Positions 16,044 to 23,932 of a DNA stretch of 23,932 bases are shown piece by piece; positions within the stretch are counted from its first letter, which is position 1; the number at the start of each line of letters is the position of its first letter. Both the position numbers and the translations under genes were made by a program. The DNA lies in contig CAZZBP010000028.1 of assembly GCA_964652755.1 (NCBI GenBank), positions 1 through 23,932 of the forward strand, in the 5' to 3' direction. Source of the stretch: UBA11795 sp964652755 (GTDB lineage Bacteria > Chloroflexota > Dehalococcoidia > Lucifugimonadales > UBA826). The notes under the pieces were generated by a model that worked only from the letters and a program-made list of their open reading frames with translations, searched no databases and was not told the origin of the DNA.

Positions 16044-16086
16044 TTTGTTCGATTAAAGAAGTATGATAGTCGATCATTAGAACAAA
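16044..16086. promoter_or_regulatory. Inverted repeats in the divergent promoter region
   Basis: Between the CTG start at 16005 and the dehydrogenase ATG at 16188, TTTGTTC (16044-16050) and GAACAAA (16080-16086) form a perfect 7-bp inverted repeat. Inside it ATGAT (16063-16067) and ATCAT (16073-16077) form a second one. Their centres differ by about 5 bases. A shared regulator for the two divergent genes is possible. Confidence 0.3.
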
Positions 16087-16187
16087 ACCTCGTCATACCC
16101 CGCCTTTCCAATCATCTACTAAGAATCACTGCTAATATCACCATGAATTTAATCATACAAATTTAAAAATGGTTTACAGGGGGTTTC

Positions 16188-17276
16188 ATGTTGCACAAGG
16201 TAGAAGGTGTTATAGCAAGAACTAAGGGACAACGAGTCGAAAAGGTAAATATACTAGTCCCTGATCCTGGGCCTGGAGAAGTATTAGTTCGAATTAAGGC
16301 CTGTGGCGTATGTCACACGGATCTCCACTATAGAGAAGGTGCGATCAATGACGAATTTCCGTTCCTGTTGGGACATGAGGCCTCTGGCTATGTGGAAGAC
16401 GTAGGTTCTGGAGTAGCCAATGTTAAAGTGGGTGATTTCGTAATCATTGCCTGGCGGTCCCCCTGTGGAACGTGCCGATCTTGTCTGAAAGGAAAACCCT
16501 GGTACTGCTTCGATAGCCAGAATGCTCTTCAATCTATGAAATTGGAAGATGGTACGCCCGTTTCTGCTGCACTGGGCATCGGCGCCTTCACAGAATTAAC
16601 ACTTGTAGACTCAGGCCAGGCTATCAAGGTAAACCCGTCGGTTAACCCAAACACCGCCTCACTACTTGGGTGCGGCGTCATGGCAGGCCTAGGTGCCGCT
16701 GTTAATACGGGATCAGTGTCATTGGGGGATTCTGTAGCAGTTTTTGGGTGCGGTGGTGTTGGAAATGCAGCAATAGTCGGTTCAAGGCTGGCAGGAGCAC
16801 AGAAAATAATAGCTGTAGATATCGATGATAGAAAATTAAAATGGGCTCTTGGCTTTGGAGCAACGCATACTGTCAACAGCCTAAACACCGACCCGGTGAA
16901 ATTTATCCGTAGCGTCACATCAGGTAACGGAGCGGACATAACTATAGAAGCAGTCGGAAAATCAGCAACATACGAACAAGCCTTTTACTCCCGGGATCAT
17001 GCGGGAGTTTTAGTCTTAGTTGGCGTGCCTGACCCTTCAATGAAAATTGAACTTCCATTAATAGAGGTTTTTGGACGAGGGGGATCTATGAAGTCTTCCT
17101 GGTATGGTGATTGCCTCCCTTCAAGGGATTTTCCAAGATACATCGATTTACATTTGGAAGGAAGGATCAATCTTGATAACTTTGTCACTGAAACAATTTC
17201 ACTATCTGAAGTAGAAACCTCTTTTGAAAGAATGGAATCCGGTGAGGTATTAAGATCAGTTGTAGTTTTCGAGTGA
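16188..17276 (+). CDS. mscR: Zn alcohol dehydrogenase, mycothiol-dependent formaldehyde dehydrogenase-like
   Basis: A 362-aa medium-chain dehydrogenase. Catalytic zinc ligands are Cys42 (GVCHTD), His63-Glu64 (GHE) and Cys162 (LLGCGV); structural zinc ligands are Cys93, 96, 99 and 107. NAD site GCGGVG (187-192) with Asp211. The motifs GVIARTKG, YREGAINDEFPFLLGHEASG (49-68), ALGIGAFTELTLV and SSWYGDCLPSRDFP closely match the actinobacterial mycothiol-dependent formaldehyde dehydrogenase/nitrosomycothiol reductase MscR, as I remember it. That enzyme oxidises the S-hydroxymethyl thiol adduct of formaldehyde. Whether this organism makes mycothiol is unknown, so another thiol or alcohol is possible. 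An AGGGGG stretch lies just before the ATG. A small ABM-like gene follows by 59 bases. The creatinase-like gene is divergent. Confidence 0.88.
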   Translation: MLHKVEGVIARTKGQRVEKVNILVPDPGPGEVLVRIKACGVCHTDLHYREGAINDEFPFLLGHEASGYVEDVGSGVANVKVGDFVIIAWRSPCGTCRSCLKGKPWYCFDSQNALQSMKLEDGTPVSAALGIGAFTELTLVDSGQAIKVNPSVNPNTASLLGCGVMAGLGAAVNTGSVSLGDSVAVFGCGGVGNAAIVGSRLAGAQKIIAVDIDDRKLKWALGFGATHTVNSLNTDPVKFIRSVTSGNGADITIEAVGKSATYEQAFYSRDHAGVLVLVGVPDPSMKIELPLIEVFGRGGSMKSSWYGDCLPSRDFPRYIDLHLEGRINLDNFVTETISLSEVETSFERMESGEVLRSVVVFE

Positions 17277-17335
17277 TTCAACGAATTTAGTTTGATTCTC
17301 AGCTGAATTAGTGGAGTGAATTTGAAGGAGCCAAC

Positions 17336-17629
17336 ATGGTGATAACTATACGAAGTAGAAAAATAACATCAGGAGATGTGGATGCCCTTATGCATACAAT
17401 CGATAAAGAATTTGTTCCGATTATCAGTAAAGAACCTGGATTCGTGGCATATTACGTAATTGACTCTGGCAACGGCTCTGTTACCGCAATAAGTGTTTTT
17501 GAGGATTCAACAACCAGCCAGAAATCTAACCTTTTGGCCGAGACTTGGATATCTGAGCACCTAGGTCACATGGTCCCCGGCATAGCAGATGTTATCTCTG
17601 GCCCCGTGATGGTCCCCAGTCACCTTTAA
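17336..17629 (+). CDS. Small ABM-like (dimeric alpha-beta barrel) protein
   Basis: The 97-aa protein resembles the antibiotic-biosynthesis-monooxygenase-like ferredoxin-fold family: an opening beta strand (VITIRSRKI), a helix containing EFVPIISKEPGFVAYYVID (about 26-44), a strand SVTAISVFED (48-57), a second helix around the TSQKSNLLAETWISEHL region and a final strand. Such proteins act as dimers; some are heme or quinone monooxygenases, many have unknown roles. AAGGAG (about 7 bases before ATG) is a good ribosome site. It lies 59 bases after the dehydrogenase gene and is probably in the same transcript, so it may bind or remove a reactive product of that pathway. Family assignment is by pattern only. 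Confidence 0.72.
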   Translation: MVITIRSRKITSGDVDALMHTIDKEFVPIISKEPGFVAYYVIDSGNGSVTAISVFEDSTTSQKSNLLAETWISEHLGHMVPGIADVISGPVMVPSHL

Positions 17630-17725
17630 ATAGACATTTATCGTTCGTCCAAATAAACCTGTGCATGGAAAAGGCAAAGGTTTGTTAAAAGCACGTATCT
17701 ATTTTTGGTCGCCACTATCCGAGCT

Positions 17726-18540
17726 ATGAAAGTATTTGGTGTCGATTTCACCAGCTTACCAAGGAAGAGCAAGCCGATTACTTTCGCTGAACGTGCTTTA
17801 AATGGTGCTGTACTCACTCACATTAAGTCAGGAAAGCTAGAGAACTTTGAATCATTTTGACTAGGAATGGGCCATGGATAGCGGGGTTCGACTTTCCATT
17901 CGGACAACCTCGAATACTGCTCGAAAATCTTGGTTGGAAATGCAAATGGGAATCCTATGTGGAGCAAATATCACTGCTTGGCAAGACGGGACGGGAAGAT
18001 TTATTGAGAGCCTATTGTGATAGTCGAGAGAAAGGGAACAAGCAGCATTTCCGCCTTACTGATCAACTTACTGGTTCTCGCAGTCCGATGATGATGTATA
18101 GGGTGCCAGTAGGAAAGATGTTTTTCGAAGGGGCTTCAAGACTTATGAAATCAGGAGTATCTATAGTTCCTTGCAGACCAAACACATCAAACAGAATCGC
18201 CGTCGAGGCATATCCGGCATTAATCAAAAGACAATGGACAAAGCAAGGGTACAAAAATGACCAGAAAAGCAAGCAGACTCCTGAACAAATGGAGTCAAGA
18301 AAACTAATATTGAACGGTCTTGTTAGCCAATCCGTCGAACAATTTGATTTATCGATCGTAATGGGGAATAGCGTTCAGAATACTATGATTGAAGACCCCA
18401 GCGGAGACACATTAGATGCTTTTCTCTGGGCAGTCCAAACCGCATCGTCACATTCTAAAACCGATGGGACTTGGGGCATTCCAATAGAAATGGATCCAAA
18501 TGAAGGTTGGATTATAGGCGGGCCAAAAGCACTACGATAA
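17726..18540 (+). pseudogene. DUF429 (RNase H-fold) gene with a one-base frameshift
   Basis: ATG at 17726 gives 44 codons, from MKVFGVDFTSLPRKSKP to ENFESF, then TGA at 17858-17860. The protein continues in the -1 frame from 17857 to 18540, with AGFDFPFGQP and VEAYPALIKRQW and ending with a GDTLDAFLWAVQTA block. All are DUF429 signatures: acidic residues in GVDFT, GFDFPFG, EAYP and DTLDA mark the RNase H-like fold of this predicted nuclease family. Adding one T to the run at 17855-17858 would join the halves into about 272 aa, a normal length. The lesion may be a real deletion, a homopolymer error, or a slippage site. The stop lies one base from the end of the converging gene at 18542. Function of the family is not established. 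Confidence 0.82.
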
Positions 18541-18541
18541 A

Positions 18542-19396
18542 TCAAAGGTTATCAATGAATTCAAGTTCCTCTTCCAAATCGTTCACTGTGTAGAAGTGCT
18601 CTAAAAGTATCGTCGCGTCTAAACCTTTAATGGTTTGATGAAATTGAATGGGAAGGGTTCCTCTCCCAACAGACAGGTGGGAATCCTCCCTGCCTCTCGT
18701 ATCGTAAAGATAATTATCACTCCAATGAACGTGGGAGATCAAATCAGGTCGGCTCAAGAAAACGTCAATCCTTTCCCGGCGTTCATCTTCCGGGAACCTA
18801 TGGGCATAGGTGCAAACATGACTCGAGTCAAGACAAAGACGCACATTTTCCTTATCCACATCTAAGCACATTTGTATCCATTCCTCTGGGTGCATTCCGA
18901 ACGCTTCGTGCTTGCCGTTCCAGTCCACCTGGTGAGGATGAGTTTCGTCTGATATATCGTTAAGAGCCCAGTAACTATTTAGGTTCTCTAAAACTATCTC
19001 AATACCATAATGCGCAGCGTATTCAGCGATTGCACTTATAGCTTCAATGTGTCTCTCGTAGTCGCCGAATTGCCCCCTGAGTTGAGTATCAGAGACCCAA
19101 TACTTCAAAGCAAAATGCATATTGAGCTGTCTAATATTTGGAAAACGAGAGCATCTATCAAGATAGTCCTTAAACACTAAAATGCTCAGTTCCCGAAACT
19201 CATCGTCAGTCGCAGCTATATTCAACCGTTCTTCTCCGATCGTCGTCGGAGCATGGGCACTGAAGAGGACTGGTAAATATTCGGTGAAGTCATCGACATT
19301 GTCTCGAAGAGATGTCTCAGCCCTTAATCCAAATTCTTGAATAGTTTCCAACCCAGCTTTCACCGGAATTGATAAGGGATATTTAATATGTGGCAC
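18542..19396 (-). CDS. Sugar phosphate isomerase/epimerase-like TIM-barrel protein
   Basis: A 284-aa xylose-isomerase-like/AP-endonuclease-2-like TIM barrel. Metal-ligand strands are visible: IVLENLN (Glu), RLCLDSSHV (Asp and His), HVHWSDN (His and Asp) and ILLEHF near the end (Glu), preceded by FSAHAP. The frame begins at TTG 19411, but AAGGA is only about 2 bases from it, whereas GGAG lies 9 bases before the GTG at 19396, which I chose; the change is five residues. Relatives isomerise or epimerise ketoses or inositol derivatives, or act on DNA abasic sites. Neighbours give no substrate: it converges with the DUF429 gene, one base apart, and is followed by a divergent gap. Confidence 0.84.
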   Translation of the reverse strand: MPHIKYPLSIPVKAGLETIQEFGLRAETSLRDNVDDFTEYLPVLFSAHAPTTIGEERLNIAATDDEFRELSILVFKDYLDRCSRFPNIRQLNMHFALKYWVSDTQLRGQFGDYERHIEAISAIAEYAAHYGIEIVLENLNSYWALNDISDETHPHQVDWNGKHEAFGMHPEEWIQMCLDVDKENVRLCLDSSHVCTYAHRFPEDERRERIDVFLSRPDLISHVHWSDNYLYDTRGREDSHLSVGRGTLPIQFHQTIKGLDATILLEHFYTVNDLEEELEFIDNL

Positions 19397-19411
19397 TAAA
19401 GGGGTCTCCAA

Positions 19412-19925
19412 ATTCCTTGATGTCTAGCGACTCAGGGGAAGAATACCAGAACGCCGTGAAGGAAAAAATAGGATCATTCCACGAAGCGCTGTCCAAAGTC
19501 GACGATTCTTTCCAAGTTCATATATTGATATCCAAATCTCTATTACCTATATTTAGTATCACATTTGCCTATGCTAGCACCTGTCAGTTAACAAGATCGA
19601 ACTGGAGTGAAAACATATACTGGTCTCACAACATAGGAAGTAAGAATCTACACTGTAAAGCAGGACAGGGTGTCCAAATATTTGTACTATTCCTGTTTTA
19701 GGTGGAAGACATAGAATTTCCTATCCTTTATAACCAGCAGCCCGCTACCAAATTTATTTTTTCTTTGGAAAAGAGGAAGTATCCCCGCCCCATAATGTCC
19801 TACAGTAAAATTAGACTAGTACCAGACATAGTTCAGTAGCTTACGTGCAGAGGCCACTGCTAAGCTACGGCCTGACGTTTCTGAATGATCAAAATCCCAA
19901 CGTTAAGCGGGGTTATCAACCACGA
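19412..19925. other. Intergenic region with one doubtful ORF
   Basis: No recognised gene. An ORF from ATG 19420 to TAG at 19701 (+) would encode 93 aa starting MSSDSGEEYQNAVKEK; its first 35 residues look protein-like and helical, but it has no ribosome site and the rest is featureless. It could be a decayed gene start. The MFS frame can be read back to GTG 19845, but I place its start at 19926, so 19702-19925 looks like leader and promoter sequence. Confidence 0.35.
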
Positions 19926-21260
19926 ATGGATGACTCTAATAGCGATGCGCCCAACCTCGACCCAAATCAGGGAGAGCCCGTTCCCACAAATAGGAGTTCT
20001 TCGCGTCCTGATGACAACACTAATCGTATGAACAACACTAGAGCCCCTGACACAGCATGGAAACGAACCTTGAGCTCGCTGAAATTCCGAGAGTTCCGAT
20101 TTTTATGGCTTGGGATGTTGTTGCTTATGACTGGTATGCAGATGCTAATGGTCGTTCAAAGTTACCTCGCGTATGAGATCACGTCTTCACCCTTTCTGTT
20201 GGGGGTAGTAAACGCAGGATTCGCACTTCCTCTCCTAGTGCTGTCTTTGTTCGGGGGAGCCATAGCAGACAGGTTGGAACGCAAAAAAATCATTCAGATT
20301 GGACAATTAGTGGCCGTAATCCTGTCAACATTTATTGGAGTTTCGATTGCCATTAACGCCATTACCTGGATGCATCTGCTGGGAGCCTCGATGGCCCAGG
20401 GTGCACTCTTCTCATTTCTCATGCCCGCACGGCAGGCCATGATTCCACAACTTGTAGGTAAGGAAAATCTCACCAACGCCATGTCACTTGATGCCGCAGC
20501 CATGAGCGCTACCACTCTTATAGCGCCGGCGATCGGTGGAGGACTATACAACGTCATTGGCCCCGAAGGCGTTTATTATTTGATCTCTGGGTGTGGTATT
20601 TTGGCGATCGTGTTCGCCAGCATGGTCCAGTCATCTAACGGTGTCAAGGCAAGTACCAAAACAGCTATGCTGGGCGACATCAAAAGTGGCCTATCTTACG
20701 TTGCACACAATCGAATGGTTCTCGTATTGCTAATTCTGGGATTGCTGACAGCGCTTCTGGCAAACCCGTTCCGACTCATAATGCCTGTGTTCGTAGTAGA
20801 TGTATATGGACTAGGTCCTGAATCCATGGGACTGTTGGTGACTATCACGGGGCTGGGAGCCCTAGTTGGATCGCTTTCAATAGCATCTATAGGGAAATGG
20901 CATAGGGGTTTGCTCCTTTTGACGAGCTGCCTAGTATCAGGTGTCGCGCTCCTGATGGTCGCTTCAATCCCTTTTTATATTGCCGCGACTTTGATAATGA
21001 TACCTGTCGGATTGGGCGACTCCGTAAGATGGACACTTAATCAAGCAATGATTATGGAAGAAGTTGCCGATGAGTACAGAGGCCGAGTCATGAGCATATT
21101 TATGATGATGATTGGAATGATACCCCTGGGTGTCTTGCCCGCCGGGCTTTTGGCCGAGACCGTAAATGGTCAGTTCGCAGTTGGTTTACTGGCTGCATTG
21201 TTACTTATTGTCACTTTTACATTGTGGGCAAGCCAAAAACAACTGCGAAATTATATGTAA
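19926..21260 (+). CDS. MFS transporter (MFS_3/EntS-like exporter)
   Basis: From ATG 19926 the protein is 444 aa: a polar, Asn/Asp/Ser-rich and probably disordered cytoplasmic tail of about 50 residues, then 12 hydrophobic segments. The first helix follows the typical LKFREFRFLWLGML, and the motif-A loop reads GGAIADRLERKKII. MPARQAMIPQLV after helix 4 and a second-half segment VRWTLNQAMI also fit this group of exporters. The start is not certain: the frame opens with GTG at 19845, and ATG also occurs at 20028, just before the conserved part; none has a strong ribosome site. The crotonase gene starts 142 bases downstream on the same strand. Substrate unknown. Confidence 0.88.
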   Translation: MDDSNSDAPNLDPNQGEPVPTNRSSSRPDDNTNRMNNTRAPDTAWKRTLSSLKFREFRFLWLGMLLLMTGMQMLMVVQSYLAYEITSSPFLLGVVNAGFALPLLVLSLFGGAIADRLERKKIIQIGQLVAVILSTFIGVSIAINAITWMHLLGASMAQGALFSFLMPARQAMIPQLVGKENLTNAMSLDAAAMSATTLIAPAIGGGLYNVIGPEGVYYLISGCGILAIVFASMVQSSNGVKASTKTAMLGDIKSGLSYVAHNRMVLVLLILGLLTALLANPFRLIMPVFVVDVYGLGPESMGLLVTITGLGALVGSLSIASIGKWHRGLLLLTSCLVSGVALLMVASIPFYIAATLIMIPVGLGDSVRWTLNQAMIMEEVADEYRGRVMSIFMMMIGMIPLGVLPAGLLAETVNGQFAVGLLAALLLIVTFTLWASQKQLRNYM

Positions 21261-21402
21261 CTGAGTGACATCGCCCTAGCATTTCACACTCATGATTTCA
21301 TAGATCCTTCTGCTACTATCTGTCAGGTAAGAAATGGGCTCCATACTATAAACAACTACAACAATAGCAGTAACCAGTGACGTGCATAAACAGGGGAAGG
21401 AA

Positions 21403-22191
21403 ATGGTAATCTCAACATCCACCGTCTTGTATGAAAAGCGTAACGGAGTGGCCTATATTACGCTCAACCGGCCTGATTTTCTCAATGCTCTGAACCGAGA
21501 ATTACGGGGTGGCCTCAACGAAGCACTTATCGATCTTCGAGACGACCCTGAAATCATTCTGGGCGTGTTGACAGGGGCAGGAGGAAAGGCTTTTTCGGCT
21601 GGAATGGACCTGAAAGAACGTGCTAGTTTAGACGCCGTGGGCGATAGACCTACAGGTGACAGTCGCGGGCCTGGATCTTTCGTTGACAGGGGAGTTTACA
21701 AGCCTCTGATAGCAGCCATTGACGGATTTTGCGTTGCGGGAGGATTAGAACTCTCCCTTGAGTGTGATATCAGAATTGCTACGGAACAATCAGAGTTCGG
21801 TCTCCCAGAGCCTCGCTGGAGCATATTAGCCGGATATGGTTTGCATAACCTCAATAGAATGATTCCGCTAGGAGAATCCCTTTATATGCAATTAACGGGT
21901 CGCAGAATAACTTCCGAGCGGGCCTACCAGATCGGCCTTATACAAGAAGGAGTAAAAGACAGGAGTGCTCTCTTCGATACAGTGGATCGCGTGGCCAGCG
22001 AAATCAAAATGTGTGCCCCTTTGGCCGTGCAAGCCATAAAGCAGATCGTTTATCAGGGGCGCAATCTCCCAGTGGAGTATTCTCAAAAATTAGCCAGCCC
22101 AATATCCCAAAGAATTGCAGGTACCGAAGACTCCATAGAGGGGCCGAAGGCATTTTCTGAAAAACGGCCTCCTCAGTGGAAAATGAGATGA
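21403..22191 (+). CDS. Enoyl-CoA hydratase/isomerase family (crotonase) protein
   Basis: From ATG 21403 (AGGGG 6 bases upstream) the protein is 262 aa; an upstream GTG at 21382 would only add seven residues that include the ribosome site. The crotonase fold is clear: AYITLNRPDFLNALN (17-31), the oxyanion-hole segment AFSAGMDL (63-70) and AIDGFCVAGGLELSLECD (105-122). Both acid residues of true hydratases are present, Glu116 (GLEL) and Glu136 (GLPEP), so hydration or isomerisation of an acyl-CoA is plausible. The segment GPGSFVDRGVYKPLIAAIDG is as expected. No acyl-CoA ligase or dehydrogenase is adjacent, so its pathway is unknown. It converges with the amidase gene. Confidence 0.9.
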   Translation: MVISTSTVLYEKRNGVAYITLNRPDFLNALNRELRGGLNEALIDLRDDPEIILGVLTGAGGKAFSAGMDLKERASLDAVGDRPTGDSRGPGSFVDRGVYKPLIAAIDGFCVAGGLELSLECDIRIATEQSEFGLPEPRWSILAGYGLHNLNRMIPLGESLYMQLTGRRITSERAYQIGLIQEGVKDRSALFDTVDRVASEIKMCAPLAVQAIKQIVYQGRNLPVEYSQKLASPISQRIAGTEDSIEGPKAFSEKRPPQWKMR

Positions 22192-22303
22192 GTTAGGTCA
22201 CCATGTCGCGTGCTATCAAAGCGCCAACAAAGCATTAACACCTTCCCTCGAGGTCTCTAGTACGGTTGACATGTTCCGGTTGAAAAACCAGTTCACAACC
22301 TGC

Positions 22304-23737
22304 CTAACTGACCTTTGGCCTATGCTGAATCCAAGGTCGAGCGGCCTCAAAGGCAGCGCTCACTGCCAGGACGGTTTCTTCGTCACCAGGACGGCCGATA
22401 ATGTGTAGTCCAACCGGCATGCCTTCGGAGTCAAAGCCGCACGGTATGCTGGCGGCCGTAAAACCAATTGTATTAATTGGATGTGTAAACGGAAGGAATC
22501 CCCACGCAGGGTTTGGATAGGGATCCTGTCCGTCGATCTCCTGCGGGTACTGCTCTGTTGAAAACGCAGTGACCGCCATGGTCGGCGAGAGTAAAATGTC
22601 GTATTTTTCAAACTCGTCGGTGAATTGTTGGATCATACGATCTCGTTCTCCAACTGCCCGAGCATAATCCGATCCCGTGACCCTCGATCCCTCCTCTATA
22701 GCCCAACGGGCGTACCAACTTAGAGGGTCATCCGGGTCTTCTAGCAAATGGCCCTGGGTCAAATATGCGTTCGAACTGAACAATTTAAACCAGGTGTCGA
22801 AGGCTCCGTCAAGTTTCAACCCTGCATCATCAACATCGCATCGAAGTTCTGCGAAGACCATTGCGGCTTTTTCAGAAACCTCTTTTACTTCAGGGTCCAC
22901 CGCGGCGTATCCGAAATCAGAACTCCACCCCATCCGTAAACCTCCGATTCCTCCATCCACAGCACTCTCGAAATCAGGTACCGTTGCACGTAAAGAACCT
23001 GGGTCTCTATTATCGTATCCTGCGATGACTTGTAGAAGCATGGCTGAATCCCGTACAGTGCGAGTGAGAGGGCCTTGCTGACTGGTGTAATTGGCGGCGC
23101 TTGGCGAATTTACACCTGCATAGTTGGAAACGCGACCCTGGGTGGGCTTGATACCATAAATCCCATTGAAGCTAGCCGGAATCCTAATGGATCCTCCACC
23201 ATCTCCTCCTGTAGCCAGCGAAGACAACCCGGCGACAATTGATGCTGCGGCACCTCCACTGGAGCCCCCAGACGTACGTTCTGTATTCCAAGGATTACGG
23301 CATGGCTCCCCTAAACGGTTCTCATTGGCGCCCAGTAGTCCAAATTCCGGGGAGTTTGTTTTGCCTAGCATAATAGCTCCGGCAGCCAACACACGCTCTA
23401 CGACCGTGCAATCCGCTTCTGGAATTCGATCCTTGTAGGCTAGCGAACCTCCCGTAGTACGTACTCCCTTTGTCATCTGCAAATCTTTTATAGAAATAGG
23501 AATGCCGTGTAGAGGTCCGAGCTCTTCTCCGGCCATAACCGCCTGCTCTGCCTTTCGGGCATCTTCTAGGGCAATCTCCGATGTAACTGTGAGGTATGAA
23601 TGCAGTTGCGGATCTAAACGATTGATGCGTTCTAGATACAACCGAGTTATATCTACAGGGGATACTTTCCTCGTTCGGATGAGTTCCCGAAGTTCTGCGG
23701 ATGGTGAAAAGGCCAGATTCTCGTCGATGCTGGACAT
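22304..23737 (-). CDS. Amidase (amidase-signature family)
   Basis: The 477-aa protein has the full amidase-signature core: catalytic Lys84 (ISIKDL), the Ser/Gly-rich TSGGSSGG (155-162) with cis-Ser159, and nucleophile Ser183 in GGGSIRIPAS, plus GIYGIKPTQGRVS and GPLTRTVRD downstream. The Ser-cis-Ser-Lys triad is intact, so hydrolysis of an amide to acid and ammonia is expected. It is shorter than and lacks the partners of GatA, so it is unlikely to be the tRNA amidotransferase subunit; fewer than 480 residues and no gatB or gatC are consistent with a stand-alone enzyme. AAGGAGGT just before the ATG is a near-perfect ribosome site. The gene is alone on its strand. Substrate unknown. Confidence 0.93.
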   Translation of the reverse strand: MSSIDENLAFSPSAELRELIRTRKVSPVDITRLYLERINRLDPQLHSYLTVTSEIALEDARKAEQAVMAGEELGPLHGIPISIKDLQMTKGVRTTGGSLAYKDRIPEADCTVVERVLAAGAIMLGKTNSPEFGLLGANENRLGEPCRNPWNTERTSGGSSGGAAASIVAGLSSLATGGDGGGSIRIPASFNGIYGIKPTQGRVSNYAGVNSPSAANYTSQQGPLTRTVRDSAMLLQVIAGYDNRDPGSLRATVPDFESAVDGGIGGLRMGWSSDFGYAAVDPEVKEVSEKAAMVFAELRCDVDDAGLKLDGAFDTWFKLFSSNAYLTQGHLLEDPDDPLSWYARWAIEEGSRVTGSDYARAVGERDRMIQQFTDEFEKYDILLSPTMAVTAFSTEQYPQEIDGQDPYPNPAWGFLPFTHPINTIGFTAASIPCGFDSEGMPVGLHIIGRPGDEETVLAVSAAFEAARPWIQHRPKVS

Positions 23738-23859
23738 CGCTTACCTCCTTGATGAAGAGTGTTTGACCACCGATTGTGCCACGCCATATAGGCTGAAGCC
23801 AACCACAAATTTTCGATGACCCGCTCAATATATAAATTAGTCTTTAAGCGGTTACTTTT

Positions 23860-23886
23860 ATCCTAGTCCTGAACTGATACTAGGAT
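23860..23886. promoter_or_regulatory. Inverted repeat upstream of the amidase gene
   Basis: ATCCTAGT (23860-23867) and ACTAGGAT (23879-23886) form a perfect 8-bp inverted repeat around an 11-base centre, about 125-150 bases before the amidase ATG. GATTTTTT follows on the plus strand, so it could be the terminator of a plus-strand transcript, or on the minus strand an operator for the amidase. The window ends too soon to decide. Confidence 0.35.
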
Positions 23887-23932
23887 GAAGATTTTTTAGT
23901 TTTTGCTAATAGGCGGGCTAGGCTGACTTGCG

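Noticed and set aside
19420..19701. 93-codon plus-strand ORF beginning MSSDSGEEYQ
   Set aside because: The first third looks protein-like, but there is no ribosome site and the remainder is featureless. It could be a decayed gene, but I cannot support a CDS.
1..23932. CRISPR arrays, tRNA or rRNA genes, IS elements, phage genes, defence systems
   Set aside because: Looked for repeated spacers, cloverleaf sequences, transposase or integrase motifs and terminal repeats on both strands; none was seen.

Overview
The window looks like a chromosomal stretch from an uncultured, catabolically versatile bacterium. GC is moderate (mid-40s percent by eye, not counted). Genes are short, loosely packed and frequently switch strand, and starts are often TTG or GTG. 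The mix of a flavin-dependent luciferase-like monooxygenase, several SDR and MDR dehydrogenases, VOC and alpha/beta-hydrolase proteins, three MFS exporters and an amidase resembles marine SAR202-type Chloroflexota. That assignment is an inference from gene content; no rRNA, tRNA or universal marker gene is present. I see no phage, transposase, integrase, CRISPR array or recognisable defence system.

Layout. 1-929 (-): N-terminal 309 codons of a Ser/Thr protein kinase running off the left edge, with a plausible promoter. 1394-2624 (+): alpha/beta hydrolase with a Cys nucleophile, then a VOC protein, probably one operon. 3068-4276 (+): MFS exporter. 4487-5287 (-): aspartate dehydrogenase. 5599-6495 (-): PhzF-family gene broken by one in-frame TAA. 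6547-7416 (-): exported TPR protein. 7726-8955 (-): second MFS. 9021-9908 (-): MOSC-domain protein. 10105-10406 (+): two very small ORFs overlapping by ATGA. 10565-11329 (+): SDR. 11506-12141 (-): a 152-aa membrane protein that seems to start at ATA, followed by a 53-aa two-helix membrane protein.

12342-17629 is the most coherent block. On the minus strand it has a class of flavin monooxygenase related to NtaA/SnaA/DszA, an SDR, and a creatinase-like M24 protein that appears to start at CTG. Divergently from these lie a zinc alcohol dehydrogenase very like mycothiol-dependent formaldehyde dehydrogenase and a small ABM-like protein. Together they could oxidise or hydrolyse an N- or S-alkylated organic compound and dispose of released formaldehyde; this is inference. 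17726-18540 (+) is a DUF429 gene with a one-base frameshift. 18542-19396 (-) is a TIM-barrel sugar isomerase/AP-endonuclease-like protein. 19926-21260 (+) is a third MFS, 21403-22191 (+) a crotonase and 22304-23737 (-) an amidase.

I did not find a convincing new multi-gene system. The points most worth a second look are the two non-standard starts behind strong GGAGG sites, the unannotated small proteins, the two genes broken by a single base, and the formaldehyde-linked divergent cluster. The four single-base anomalies could also reflect consensus error in the assembly.
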